DNA of 64,000 nt, from positions 430,706 to 494,705 of the forward strand of contig NZ_JACCEM010000003.1 of NCBI RefSeq assembly GCF_013416525.1. The letters are read 5' to 3'. This document shows positions 44,353-52,769 of this stretch, piece after piece. Source of the DNA: Parapusillimonas granuli (GTDB taxonomy: Bacteria; Pseudomonadota; Gammaproteobacteria; Burkholderiales; Burkholderiaceae_B). Position 1 is the first letter of the stretch, and each line of letters opens with the position of its first letter. The notes under the pieces were generated by a model. It saw only the letters and a list, made by a program, of their open reading frames with translations. It was not told the DNA's origin and did no database searches. Position numbers and translations under genes: made by a program.

Positions 44353-45089
44353 GATGTCTCCTTGAGGATGGGGTCATTTAGAGCACCTGCGTTGGGTGCA
44401 ATGGAAAATCCGGTGAATGAGGTAAATGCTTCGACAGGCTCGCGCGCCGTCTCGAGTCGATTGGCTGGATGGGCGAGGTCCGCGTACCCGATCGACATGC
44501 CACAGACCAGGATCTCTTCATCGCTGATCGGCAGGTGTCTACGTATGATCTTGTGATATCGGGCGAACGCCTGCTGTGCGCAGGTGTCCAGACCGTAGTG
44601 CCTGGCAATCAGCATGACACCGTGGACGAACGCGCCCAGGTCCATCCACGCGGCATGTCCTGTGACCAATCGACGATCGACCGTGAAAAAAAGGCCTGCC
44701 GGGGCATCGAAGAATTCATAGTTGCGCGCATACTGTCGTTGCATGCGGGAAGTGTCGCCTTTCGGTATTCCAAGCAGCCCATACAGATCCTTCCCCACCT
44801 GTCGCCGGCGTGCCAAGTAAGGATCCAGCCATTCGCCGGGGTAATAGGGAAATTCCTCTGCGTGCTCGCCGCTGGCCTCATGGTGCGCTTTGACGAGTTC
44901 ATCGCTGAGGCCCCGTAGCGCGGGTCCGGCGCATGCGTGGACATGCCAAGGTTGCGTGTTCGACGCGCTTGGAGCACGAGCCGCATGCTGCAGAATCGCG
45001 GCGATTGTCGGGGCCTCCACGGGGGTGGCCTGGAAAGCGCGGACGCTGCGCCGCGTTGAAACAGCATCGAGAATGGAAAGGCTATTCAT
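44349..45089 (-). CDS. nitroreductase-family FMN oxidoreductase
   Basis: 246 residues. FMN-phosphate Arg motif STRRSVRAF at the N-terminus and APSASNTQPWHVH typical of NfnB/PnbA-like nitroreductases; a second FMN contact region is GMSIGYADLAHPAN. Reduces nitro or enone groups with NAD(P)H. Overlaps the CoA-transferase gene by 8 bases and the Bug gene by 4, so it belongs to the operon. Confidence 0.9.
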   Translation of the reverse strand: MNSLSILDAVSTRRSVRAFQATPVEAPTIAAILQHAARAPSASNTQPWHVHACAGPALRGLSDELVKAHHEASGEHAEEFPYYPGEWLDPYLARRRQVGKDLYGLLGIPKGDTSRMQRQYARNYEFFDAPAGLFFTVDRRLVTGHAAWMDLGAFVHGVMLIARHYGLDTCAQQAFARYHKIIRRHLPISDEEILVCGMSIGYADLAHPANRLETAREPVEAFTSFTGFSIAPNAGALNDPILKETS

Positions 45090-46287
45090 GGTTCGCGCAC
45101 CTCACTACTCCAGCCTTTTCCAGGCTTGCGATCGCGTCGGCGCCATAGCCCGCTTCTCGCAAGATGCCGTATGTATGTTCACCTATCGAAGGCGCGCGGG
45201 TGTACGGTTTGCTATTCGCAACATGGCTGTTTAGCGGAAAGCCCGGCACGCGTATCGTTCCATGGCCGTCTATCTCAAGCTCGACCAACATGCGATTGGC
45301 CTCGATTTGGGGGTGGCGTGCCAGGTCGTCATAATTGGCCACTTTCGTGCATATGATGTCCGCCTGCTCGAGCACTGCAAGCCAGTCGTCGCAAGATCGG
45401 GCGCGAAAACTGTCCGTCAGTGTGGCCGCCAGCGCCGGTAGGTTCTGAACGCGTAGGGGCGACGTCATGAAACGTGGATCGGTTTCGAGTTCAGGGCGGT
45501 CCAGCACGCGGCAGAGCGCCTTCCAGCGTTCCGGCATGTAGGCTGCCACCATGATCCATCCATCGGCTGCCTGGAATGCCTGGTTCGGAGCGGAGTATGG
45601 CGCCGCGCTGCCCATGGGCGAAGGAAGACGGCCGTCGGCGAAGTAGCTGCTGAGCGATGACTGTTGAAGCGCCAGGGCGCCGTTCAGCAAGCTCGCGTCT
45701 ATGTGTTGGCCCAGGCCGGTGCGATTTCGCTCGGTCACGGCGGCCAGGATGCCCAGGCAGGCGACGTAGCCGGTCATGATATCGACAATGGGCGTCTGGA
45801 CCTTGCACGGCTCGCCGCCTGGCGTGCCAATCAAGCTCATTAATCCGGAATCTGCTTGCAGGACGCCGTCGACGCCTGCCCGTCCGGCATATGGACCCTG
45901 CTGGCCATAAGCGGAGATCGAGCAATAGACCAAGCCCGGATGCCGCTCACGAAATTGGCCGTAATCCAGCCCGGCTCGTTCCATGGCGCCGGGTCTCATG
46001 CTTTCGACGACGACATCGGCCTTGGCGATCAGCTTGCGGGCGATCTCGCACCCGGTCTCGGTTTTGATATTCAGGGCGATGCCTTGCTTGCCGCGATTGA
46101 ACCCATGGAAAAGCGCGGCATCGTCTCCGACCCAGGCCGGGCCCAAGCCTCGGCCTATTTCACCTTCCAGCGGTTCGACTTTGATGACACGGGCTCCCAT
46201 GTCCCCCAAAAGCATCGTGCATGTGGGTCCCGCGCCAATCTGCGTAAAATCGACGACAGTGATGCCCTTCAGCGCTTCACGAATCAT
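45082..46287 (-). CDS. family III CoA-transferase (CaiB/Frc type)
   Basis: 401 residues of the interlocked-ring family. Begins LKGITVVDFTQIGAGPTCTMLLGDMGA and has the catalytic Asp in PIVDIMTGY (about residue 169), ISAYGQQGPYAGRAG and FNRGKQGI. Transfers CoA between carboxylic acids, activating the imported acid for the hydratase encoded upstream. Confidence 0.92.
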   Translation of the reverse strand: MIREALKGITVVDFTQIGAGPTCTMLLGDMGARVIKVEPLEGEIGRGLGPAWVGDDAALFHGFNRGKQGIALNIKTETGCEIARKLIAKADVVVESMRPGAMERAGLDYGQFRERHPGLVYCSISAYGQQGPYAGRAGVDGVLQADSGLMSLIGTPGGEPCKVQTPIVDIMTGYVACLGILAAVTERNRTGLGQHIDASLLNGALALQQSSLSSYFADGRLPSPMGSAAPYSAPNQAFQAADGWIMVAAYMPERWKALCRVLDRPELETDPRFMTSPLRVQNLPALAATLTDSFRARSCDDWLAVLEQADIICTKVANYDDLARHPQIEANRMLVELEIDGHGTIRVPGFPLNSHVANSKPYTRAPSIGEHTYGILREAGYGADAIASLEKAGVVRCANHE

Positions 46288-46313
46288 TTTTTGTTCCTCT
46301 GTGCTGCCTGCCT

Positions 46314-47117
46314 TCAGCGCCCCGCAAATCGGGGGCTGCGCTTCTCGGCGAAAGCCCGTCTTCCCTCTCGGCGATCATCGGTGTCGCGCAGCACACCCCA
46401 GTACAGCTCGGTGAGTTGTTGAGCGTCCGCATAGCTCAGGTGCGCGGTTTGAGCGGCAAGCTTCTTTACAGCCTGCACGGCCAATGGAGCATTCGCAGCG
46501 ATTTGCCCGGCGATATCTGCGATACGGGTTGCCAGCTTCTCTTGGGGAACCATCTCGCTGATCAGTCCCCATTGCAAAGCTTGCTCGGCTTGAATGCGGT
46601 TGCCCGTCAATGCCAGTTGCATGGCCGCCGCGGACGGGACCGCACGTAGCAGCCGATGTAGTCCCGACACGGCAGGGACGGATCCGACTGCGACTTCCGG
46701 CAGGCCGAACGTCGCGTTGTGAGAGGCGATCCGGAGATCGCATTGCAGAGCCAGCTCCAAGCCACCGCCCAGGCAGTGGCCGTTTATCGCGGCAATGAGG
46801 GGTTTGTTCAAATCCAGGTCAGATAGATCCATGAGCCTGACGTACAGCCCCATGTCCGCCGCTATCTCTTTGGCCTGAAAATAGGCTTCCGCGTAAGGCG
46901 CCGGCGATGTCGTTGTTCCCTTGAGGTCCGCACCGACGCAGAAGGCGCGGTCCCCGCCGCCGGCTATGACGACGACTCGTATTTCACGATTGTCTCGCGC
47001 CTCCATCAGGTGCTGGCGCAGGCGCCGCAAGGTAGGCAAATCCAGCGCGTTCAGGGCAGCGGGGCGATCGATTGTCAATGTGGCGACATGGCCGGACAGG
47101 GTTTTGTGTACGCTCAT
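46314..47117 (-). CDS. enoyl-CoA hydratase/isomerase family protein
   Basis: 267-residue crotonase. The oxyanion segment GHCLGGGLELAL (Glu in GLEL) and second acid in FGLPEVAVG correspond to the two catalytic Glu residues of enoyl-CoA hydratase, so hydration is plausible. The following loop is SVPAVSGLHRL rather than the common TIPGAGGTQRL, which hints at an unusual acyl group. First gene of the leftward operon; the LysR gene upstream on the same strand has an inverted repeat between them. Confidence 0.9.
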   Translation of the reverse strand: MSVHKTLSGHVATLTIDRPAALNALDLPTLRRLRQHLMEARDNREIRVVVIAGGGDRAFCVGADLKGTTTSPAPYAEAYFQAKEIAADMGLYVRLMDLSDLDLNKPLIAAINGHCLGGGLELALQCDLRIASHNATFGLPEVAVGSVPAVSGLHRLLRAVPSAAAMQLALTGNRIQAEQALQWGLISEMVPQEKLATRIADIAGQIAANAPLAVQAVKKLAAQTAHLSYADAQQLTELYWGVLRDTDDRREGRRAFAEKRSPRFAGR

Positions 47118-47414
47118 TTCACTTTCTCAGGCGCTCGGGGACGAAAGACTGCGACTACCGCAGACATAAAGGACCTGGCCGGACGCATATGAAGAACGCG
47201 GGACACCCCATAGAGTGTCGACGGCGGATGTCACAGCGGTCTCCAGGTTGTTCGGTTCGTTTGGAGGCCATTCTGGCGTTTCGCCCGGAGCGCGACAAAC
47301 GATATTTCCGCCCTATCGTTTGATATTTTCTCAATCGAAAAAGTCGATATCGTCGAGTCGCAGCGAAGCAGCTAATGCGTGGCGATGACAGTGCTCATAT
47401 ATCGGTGTGGCGCA
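47118..47414. promoter_or_regulatory. promoter region with LysR-like inverted repeat (47296-47322)
   Basis: The 297-base gap between the LysR stop and the crotonase start. CAAACGATA and TATCGTTTG form perfect 9-base arms with a 9-base spacer at 47296-47322, about 180 bases before the crotonase ATG. It is a strong candidate site for a LysR regulator, most simply the one encoded at 47415. The rest shows no gene. Confidence 0.5.
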
Positions 47415-48293
47415 TCATGCAAACTGCGACAGCAGCCACTCCCTGAACAGACGCATGCTTTTGCTTTCCCCGCGAGCCATTGGAGTGAGCAGATAATAGG
47501 TGAAATCGCCCATGTCTACGGCCTGGCTAAATGGCGCGACCAGCTTTCCACTTGCCAAGTCTCCTTCGACCAAAAACTTCTGGGCAATAGCGAAACCTTG
47601 GCTTTCCAGGGCGGCGGCATAGGCCATCGCGGAACTTTGGTAAGTCATTCCACTCGATGGATCTATCGTGGACAGGCCGGCGCCTTTCCGCAGCCAGATC
47701 GCCCAGTCGTCCGGCCGGGCGATTGAATGCAGCAAGACTTGATTCACCAGGTCGGCGGGTTCACGCACCCTGCGCGCAAGTTCCGGAGAACATACCGGCA
47801 CCAGTACATTCGACGCAAGGCGATAAGCCCTGACGTCCGGCCAAGAGCCCGGACCGAGCCTGATGGCGGCGTCGATATCCTCCCGGTCAAAGTCCACTGG
47901 ATCGAGCGAGGCCGTCAAGAGCACCTCTACCCCGGTGTTTTCAGCATGAAAACTCGATAACCGCGGGATCAGCCATCGCATGGCGAAGGTGGTATACGCA
48001 CGGACTTTGAGTTTATTGGGCCCGGTGCCCTTGGTTAGCTTCGAGGTGGCATCGCGCAAGTCTGCCACAGCCTTGGTCACGGCCTTGAAGTATTCTTCCC
48101 CCGCCGGCGTCAACGAGATTTGCCGATGGCCGCGGACGAACAGCTGCCTGCCCAATGCCGCTTCCAGCGCACGAATCTGCCGGCTAACGGCACCCGGAGT
48201 CACATGCAGCTCGTCAGCCGCCTCCGTAATGCTTAACCGGCGCGCGGCAGCCTCAAAAGCGCGCAGCGAATTCAGAGGGGGTAGTACTTGCAT
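47415..48293 (-). CDS. LysR-family regulator (GcvA-like)
   Basis: 292 residues with a GcvA-type HTH, PPLNSLRAFEAAARRLSITEAADELHVTPGAVSRQIRALE (about 5-44), and the ligand domain beginning KVRAYTTFAMRWLIPRL. It lies upstream on the same strand as the crotonase/CoA-transferase operon, an unusual arrangement for LysR genes, with the inverted repeat between. Probably controls that operon. Confidence 0.92.
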   Translation of the reverse strand: MQVLPPLNSLRAFEAAARRLSITEAADELHVTPGAVSRQIRALEAALGRQLFVRGHRQISLTPAGEEYFKAVTKAVADLRDATSKLTKGTGPNKLKVRAYTTFAMRWLIPRLSSFHAENTGVEVLLTASLDPVDFDREDIDAAIRLGPGSWPDVRAYRLASNVLVPVCSPELARRVREPADLVNQVLLHSIARPDDWAIWLRKGAGLSTIDPSSGMTYQSSAMAYAAALESQGFAIAQKFLVEGDLASGKLVAPFSQAVDMGDFTYYLLTPMARGESKSMRLFREWLLSQFA

Positions 48294-48464
48294 ATCGCAT
48301 GAGGCGTTGGCGCTATAGATTATGTCAAAGTACTCGACATTCTAACCCTCGCATCTCACAGATAAGAATAGCGCAGCAGCCCCTGGCATGACTCCAGGCA
48401 CAGGCGAGTGCGAGGGCGCCAGATGCATAGGCTGCTGGGCAAGTCGAATGCGCCCATCAAATAA

Positions 48465-48494
48465 AACAGCCCCGCGATCAATCGCGGGGCTGTT
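48465..48494 (-). terminator. Rho-independent terminator of the Bug gene
   Basis: A perfect 13-bp stem (AACAGCCCCGCGA with TCGCGGGGCTGTT) and 4-base loop, followed on the minus strand by TTATTTG (a T-rich run continuing the stem's TT). It sits 61 bases after the Bug stop at 48555 and fits a canonical intrinsic terminator. Confidence 0.85.
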
Positions 48495-48554
48495 GCCGGC
48501 CGGTTGACGGCCTTCGATGGCTTGCGGCTGATGCCGCCGCGGGCGCAGCTGCGT

Positions 48555-49445
48555 TTATTGCGGCTGTATCTTGGCCGTCTTGACCCATTCCTTCCAGCGT
48601 TGCGTGTCATCGCGCACATATTGGCCGAAGGCATCGACGTCCATCGCTTCGGGCTGCAGGCCCATATTGGTCAGCTGTTCTCGCGTCGCCTTGTCCCCGA
48701 CGGCCGCTTTCAGATAGCCGTTCATCTTCGCCACGACTTCCTTCGGCGTGCCTGCGGGCGCCGAAATGCCCAGCCAGCCTTCCACCACGAAACCCGGATA
48801 GATGCTGTCAGTGGTCGGGACGTTGGGCCATAGGGGATTGGGCTGCGCCCCGGTGACGGCGATGGGCTTGAGATTGCCGCCGTCTATCTGGCCTTTGGCG
48901 GTCAGATAGTCGACAAAGGCGAACTGGATCAGGCCGCCGCGCAAATCGGTGAGGATCTGGGTGATGTTCTTGTAGGCCGCGCCTTCGGTGTTGATGTCGG
49001 CGTATTGCTTGAGCAGGTTGGGCGGAACTTGCGAAGACGAGCTGTAGTAGCCGAAGAACACCTCGCCGGGTTTTTTCTTGGCCAGGTCGACCAGCTCCTT
49101 CAGGTCCTTGATCGGGCTGTTGGGCGCCACCACGGCTACCGTGCCGAACTTCCCTATCATGCCGATATCGACGAAATCCTTGGCGGCGTCGTAAGGCAGG
49201 CTCTTGTAGAGGAACTGGTTGGCGGATTGGGTGGAATTGGTGGACAACAGGAAGGTATGGCCGTCGGCTGCCGCGTTCTTGGCGGCCGCCGTTCCGATGA
49301 TGCCGCCTGCGCCGCCCGGCGCGGAGGGCACGACGATGGTTACGGGCTTGCTTCCCGGCCACGCTTGCGCCTGCGCTGCGGCGGTGAACAACAAAGAAGC
49401 GGCCAGCGTAGTCCGCACCATGATGCCGATAAGTTGCTTACTCAT
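48555..49445 (-). CDS. Bug-family receptor with an internal deletion
   Basis: 296 residues, roughly 25-30 shorter than its relatives. Signal peptide ends AQAQA near 28, then PGSKPVTIVVPSAPGG joins directly to AGGIIGTAAAKNAAADGHTF. The usual stretch between (first-lobe helix plus the VVVENRPGA strand) is missing in frame, near 49300-49322, where GGGCGGC-like repeats occur. The rest of both lobes looks normal. Part of the carboxylate-binding surface is lost, so the protein may be inactive or altered. It follows an alpha/beta hydrolase gene by 15 bases. Confidence 0.88.
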   Translation of the reverse strand: MSKQLIGIMVRTTLAASLLFTAAAQAQAWPGSKPVTIVVPSAPGGAGGIIGTAAAKNAAADGHTFLLSTNSTQSANQFLYKSLPYDAAKDFVDIGMIGKFGTVAVVAPNSPIKDLKELVDLAKKKPGEVFFGYYSSSSQVPPNLLKQYADINTEGAAYKNITQILTDLRGGLIQFAFVDYLTAKGQIDGGNLKPIAVTGAQPNPLWPNVPTTDSIYPGFVVEGWLGISAPAGTPKEVVAKMNGYLKAAVGDKATREQLTNMGLQPEAMDVDAFGQYVRDDTQRWKEWVKTAKIQPQ

Positions 49446-49460
49446 GTTTCGTTTCCTTTT

Positions 49461-50342
49461 TTAGGGTACTGCGGCGTTTCGCTGGCTTGAGTATCCGGGA
49501 AGGTTCGCTGCGCCAGGCGAGCCGTAGGTATCCCGGAACCAGTCCAGCAATGCGTGTGCACTTTCCTGCCAGCGCGAGCCATACATCATGCAATGGGGCT
49601 GACCCGGCATGATCCGGTGTTCAAACCCTAGAAAACGAGCGATCGCCTGGTCCTGGCCCGGCGGATGGCGCTCGCCATCGTCGAACTCTGCTTCAAAGCA
49701 AATGCCTGGGCAGGCAATGCGCGCCGGGTCGATGGCGATGCCCAGCCTGTAGCGATCATTGAGTACGGCGGGACTCTCCGGCCCCAGGCGAGCCATGACG
49801 GTGTCGACGGGCACGTCGCATTTCGTCCCCAGGAACCGGTGCCGGACTTCGGCGGCATCCGGCGCCGGCTTGGGCCTGTCCGGCGGCACTGCCGGCAGCA
49901 TGCGCGCGCCCGGCAAATTGCCCGGCGGCGAGGGCGCCAGCAGGATCACGCCCGCGGGCTGCACCTGCATGGCCGCAAGCAGCACCGGCAATGCGCCCAC
50001 ACTATGCCCTACCAGCACCACCGGCTGCGCAAGGCTGCGGCAGCATGCGGCCAGGGCTTGCGCCAATTGCGCAATGCCCGCGCCAACGTCCAGATGGCCG
50101 GCCAGCGCGCCATGCCCCGGCAAATCCACAGCCAGGCATGCCACGTCGCGTTGTTCGAAGAAATCCAGGTAGTGGCTGTAGCACCACGCGCCATGGTAGC
50201 CGCCCGCCACGAACAGCAGCGACGGCATCGTGGACGACGACGACCGCTTTCCCTCATAGACCAGGCAATCGTCCGCCATGATGGGGCGACGCGAGTCAAA
50301 GGCGCTGAAATCCAGGTGTGCGGGTGTCGATAGCGTACTCAT
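49461..50342 (-). CDS. alpha/beta-fold hydrolase
   Basis: 293 residues. Oxyanion region VAGGYHGAWCYSHYLDFFEQRD (about 45-66), nucleophile elbow LVGHSVGALP (Ser near 115) and catalytic His in PGQPHCMMYG near 262. Probably an esterase, lipase or C-C hydrolase. Divergent from the LysR gene at 50399 and followed by the truncated Bug receptor gene. Substrate unknown. Confidence 0.87.
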   Translation of the reverse strand: MSTLSTPAHLDFSAFDSRRPIMADDCLVYEGKRSSSSTMPSLLFVAGGYHGAWCYSHYLDFFEQRDVACLAVDLPGHGALAGHLDVGAGIAQLAQALAACCRSLAQPVVLVGHSVGALPVLLAAMQVQPAGVILLAPSPPGNLPGARMLPAVPPDRPKPAPDAAEVRHRFLGTKCDVPVDTVMARLGPESPAVLNDRYRLGIAIDPARIACPGICFEAEFDDGERHPPGQDQAIARFLGFEHRIMPGQPHCMMYGSRWQESAHALLDWFRDTYGSPGAANLPGYSSQRNAAVP

Positions 50343-50398
50343 GAATTCATTATAGGTAGGCCGATAAAATAAATATAATTAATTATTCTGATCCAACG
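50343..50398. promoter_or_regulatory. divergent promoter with ATAATTAATTAT palindrome
   Basis: A 56-base, A+T-rich gap between the hydrolase and LysR genes. The perfect 12-base palindrome at 50375-50386 lies near the middle, a likely operator or the overlapping -10 elements of two divergent promoters. Confidence 0.45.
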
Positions 50399-51340
50399 AT
50401 GAGAATTTCAAATTCCATGACGGAACTATTTTCCATCAATCATTACCGCTACTTCGTCTACGTGGCGGACACCGGCAGCTTCCGCCTGGCGGCCGAACGA
50501 GCCTGCCGCTCCCAGCCGGCTATCTCCCTGGCGATCCGTGAAATGGAAGAGCGGCTGGGACAACCGCTCTTCATCCGCGGAAGCCCGGTCAGGCTCAGCA
50601 CCTTTGGCCAGTCCTGTATTACGCTGGCCAAGCAACTGGTGGCGCATGCGGACCTGGTGGCGGGCACCATGGGCCGCATGGCGCGCAGCGACACCGGCTA
50701 CCTGAGCATTGCCAGCGTCATGTCGGTTGCCACGCACTGGATGCCCGGCCTGCTGCAAGCCTATCGCCGCCTATATCCCAATGTGATGCTCAACGTGCAT
50801 GACGACAACTCCGAAGGCGTCGAGCAGATGCTGCTCAATGGGCAGGTCGAACTGGGCCTGTGCAGCGTGGTCAGCCAGGACCCAGCCCTGACGTTCCAGC
50901 CGCTGTACGAAGACGAGTTCGGGCTGGTCTGCCACCGCAGCCATCCCGCCGCCCTCAGAAAATCGCTGACATGGAAAGAAATCGAATCCTTGCCGCTCAT
51001 CGGAACCGTCGCGCACAAGCAGCTGCGCGACTGGCCGGAGGCGGCGGTCCTGCGCGACCGGCCCCTGTTCATCGCCAACATGCTGACCCTGATCGCCATG
51101 CTGCGCCGCAATCTGGGTGTGACCGTACTGGCCCGCCTTGGTGTGCCGCCGGGGCAGGATGACCTAGTGTTCGTCCCGCTGGTCGAGCCGGTCATCCGGC
51201 GCACGCTGGGCCTGCGGACCAGGGCGGGCGCCGTGCTGTCGCCTTCGGGCGCCCGCATGGCGGCGTTGCTGGAGGAAGAGGTGCGTATGGGGGCGGCGGC
51301 GGGGCCGTTTGCGGTTGAAAGGTTCAAGCCATGGGAGTAG
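50399..51340 (+). CDS. LysR-family transcriptional regulator
   Basis: 313 residues: HTH about 12-70 (TGSFRLAAERACRSQPAISLAIREME), ligand domain about 95-300. Divergent from the hydrolase/Bug pair and probably its regulator. An ATG at 50417 (MTELFS) is an alternative start; neither has a strong ribosome site. Confidence 0.92.
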   Translation: MRISNSMTELFSINHYRYFVYVADTGSFRLAAERACRSQPAISLAIREMEERLGQPLFIRGSPVRLSTFGQSCITLAKQLVAHADLVAGTMGRMARSDTGYLSIASVMSVATHWMPGLLQAYRRLYPNVMLNVHDDNSEGVEQMLLNGQVELGLCSVVSQDPALTFQPLYEDEFGLVCHRSHPAALRKSLTWKEIESLPLIGTVAHKQLRDWPEAAVLRDRPLFIANMLTLIAMLRRNLGVTVLARLGVPPGQDDLVFVPLVEPVIRRTLGLRTRAGAVLSPSGARMAALLEEEVRMGAAAGPFAVERFKPWE

Positions 51341-51480
51341 GGATGGGTGCAAGTCGAGCGTGCCTTTTAGGGAACGAAGGGGTGTGCACCTACCTGTGCG
51401 TAGTGTCAGCGGTCATCCAATAATCCCTCTCCGGCTTGGTGAAGTTGCGCGTTGCGTTGACAAGGTGGTGACTCGGCGAC

Positions 51481-51648
51481 TCAAGAAGGGGCTGGCGTTG
51501 GTAGTGTCTCTTGCACTGGCGCGCCCGCATGCTGGACGGCGTACTCAAGTAGCGCGATGACCTGTTCGGGGCGCTCGCGCGATGCCATTGCGCAAAAGGA
51601 GATGGCATAGAAGCCGCAGGCGAGGATCAAAGGCATCCACAGGAACAT
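51481..51648 (-). CDS. possible small membrane protein (55 aa)
   Basis: A 55-codon frame starting at the ATG at 51648, 8 bases after AAGGAAG. It begins MFLWMPLILACGFYAISFCA, one hydrophobic membrane helix, followed by a soluble tail with RPEQVIALLEYAVQHAG and a Pro/Thr-rich end. No family recognised. It sits alone in a region of decayed genes, so it may be real or accidental. Confidence 0.4.
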   Translation of the reverse strand: MFLWMPLILACGFYAISFCAMASRERPEQVIALLEYAVQHAGAPVQETLPTPAPS

Positions 51649-52103
51649 ATTTGCATCTTCCTTGAGCTATGTGGTTGCCGAAATTGAAGCCGCTGCAAAG
51701 GCCGGGAGCAAGCCGAATTTACGGAGATCTCCGGAGAACATGGCCATGCGGCTGTCGAAGACTCTCCACCTATGCTGGTACTGGAGTAGCGCGTATTGCA
51801 GTGTTGCCTTGTGAGGGAGGCTTTTCCCGATCCTGCGCCGTGGTGTTGGGGCTGCATAAGCTGTATGGCTATCAGATCGCTATGTCGGAGCTGGAAGCCA
51901 ATCCCTCGATTGTACAGGTGCTGATGCAACGACCTACCGTGCAGAAGAAATAGCGGGGTTGCGTAATGAGGCCTACCATTTCTGAGCTAGGCGTCCGGCT
52001 GCGGTGCTTGACGTATTCGAATTGAGCTGCTTGGCGATGCAGTCTTCCTGAATCCAGACCTTTCAATTCAGGTGAAAAAGGAGATAGCCGCATGCCTAGA
52101 ATG
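51649..52103. other. no confident gene
   Basis: About 455 bases between the small membrane frame and the hairpin at 52104. Short open frames exist on both strands, one (51669-51953, plus) ending in a stretch loosely like a glutathione S-transferase tail (RPTVQKK), but none has a start signal and family support. Probably eroded coding sequence. Confidence 0.4.
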
Positions 52104-52143
52104 CAGCAAAGCCGAAGAGCATTTAAATTCTTCGGCTTTGCTG
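52104..52143 (-). terminator. 15-bp stem terminator after the RCC1-like remnant
   Basis: CAGCAAAGCCGAAGA and TCTTCGGCTTTGCTG pair perfectly around a 10-base loop (GCATTTAAAT). It lies 14 bases past the stop of the minus-strand RCC1-like remnant and was presumably that gene's terminator. The T-run is poor on both sides. Confidence 0.7.
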
Positions 52144-52156
52144 TGTTCCTTAGCCC

Positions 52157-52377
52157 TTAATCGCTGAGAACGTCCACGTAGCTCAGGCTATTGATAGAGC
52201 GGTTGTTACCGGGTTGACCCTCCCCCTTCCACTGCACTTCGCAGTCCCAGCTGTTGTGACAGCACAGATGTGGTTACCTGCCACACCATTGCTCGCCACA
52301 CTGGATTCGAACTCAACAACATCCAAAGGCACAGAGCGGCCGGAAGCGCTGCCATCACCTACCGCGTTTTCGTTTCG
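52157..52377 (-). pseudogene. RCC1-repeat protein, C-terminal remnant with frameshift
   Basis: On the minus strand from about 52377, AVGDGSASGRSVPLDVV and GNHICAVTTAGTAKC read as an RCC1 beta-propeller repeat (relatives have GDGSTxxRSVPVxV, then CAVTTxGxVKCWG). After TAKC the frame shifts by one near 52230 and continues WKGEGQPGNNRSINSLSYV to a stop at 52157-52159, just before the terminator. All upstream repeats are missing; the sequence ends at the junction with the quinone-reductase remnant. Confidence 0.6.
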
Positions 52378-52749
52378 GGCGAGATCTACGGCGGTAAACG
52401 TTTCTATGACCGGGGCGGGTTGACCGGGCGGCGGGCATTGGCGGCTATCACGCTGGGCGGGCAAGCGCATATGTTCGGAGAGGACGGCATGCATGGCCCG
52501 CTGGAAGAGGTCATGCTCAGGCCTTTCCTGCAGGGAACACTGGCATCCACTGGGCTGGATGTGCTGCCGCCTTTTATCGGTTGGCATATACCTTATATCT
52601 CTGATGAGGCTCGCCGGGAAATCATGGAATCATGGAGAAAACGCATCCGGTCGATTAACGCCGACGCGCCTCTCCAGTTTCCCAGCCTGAATGATTTTGA
52701 CGAAAAACTGCGCCCGCTGAAGGCCGGTAAAGACAGCTTGACGGTATGA
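52369..52749 (+). pseudogene. NAD(P)H:quinone oxidoreductase (flavodoxin-like), 5'-truncated remnant
   Basis: From about 52369 the plus strand reads FVSGEIYGGKRFYDRGGLTG, then RALAAITLGG, MHGPLEEVM, TLASTGLDVLPPFIG and a normal C-terminus to the stop at 52747. This is the second half of a KefF/MdaB-like flavodoxin-fold quinone reductase (usual length about 250). The N-terminal FMN-binding half is absent, and the open frame continuing upstream is antisense to the RCC1-like remnant. Probably non-functional. Confidence 0.7.
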
Positions 52750-52769
52750 TCCGCGTGAAATGGGTGCGG

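Noticed and set aside
51390..51608. Minus-strand frame ending in a charged, transposase-like tail
   Set aside because: No recognisable family and no start signal; it overlaps the better-supported 55-codon membrane frame in another phase.
51669..51953. Plus-strand frame ending in sequence loosely like a glutathione S-transferase C-terminus
   Set aside because: Only a short tail resembles that family, there is no ribosome site, and the first two thirds look random.
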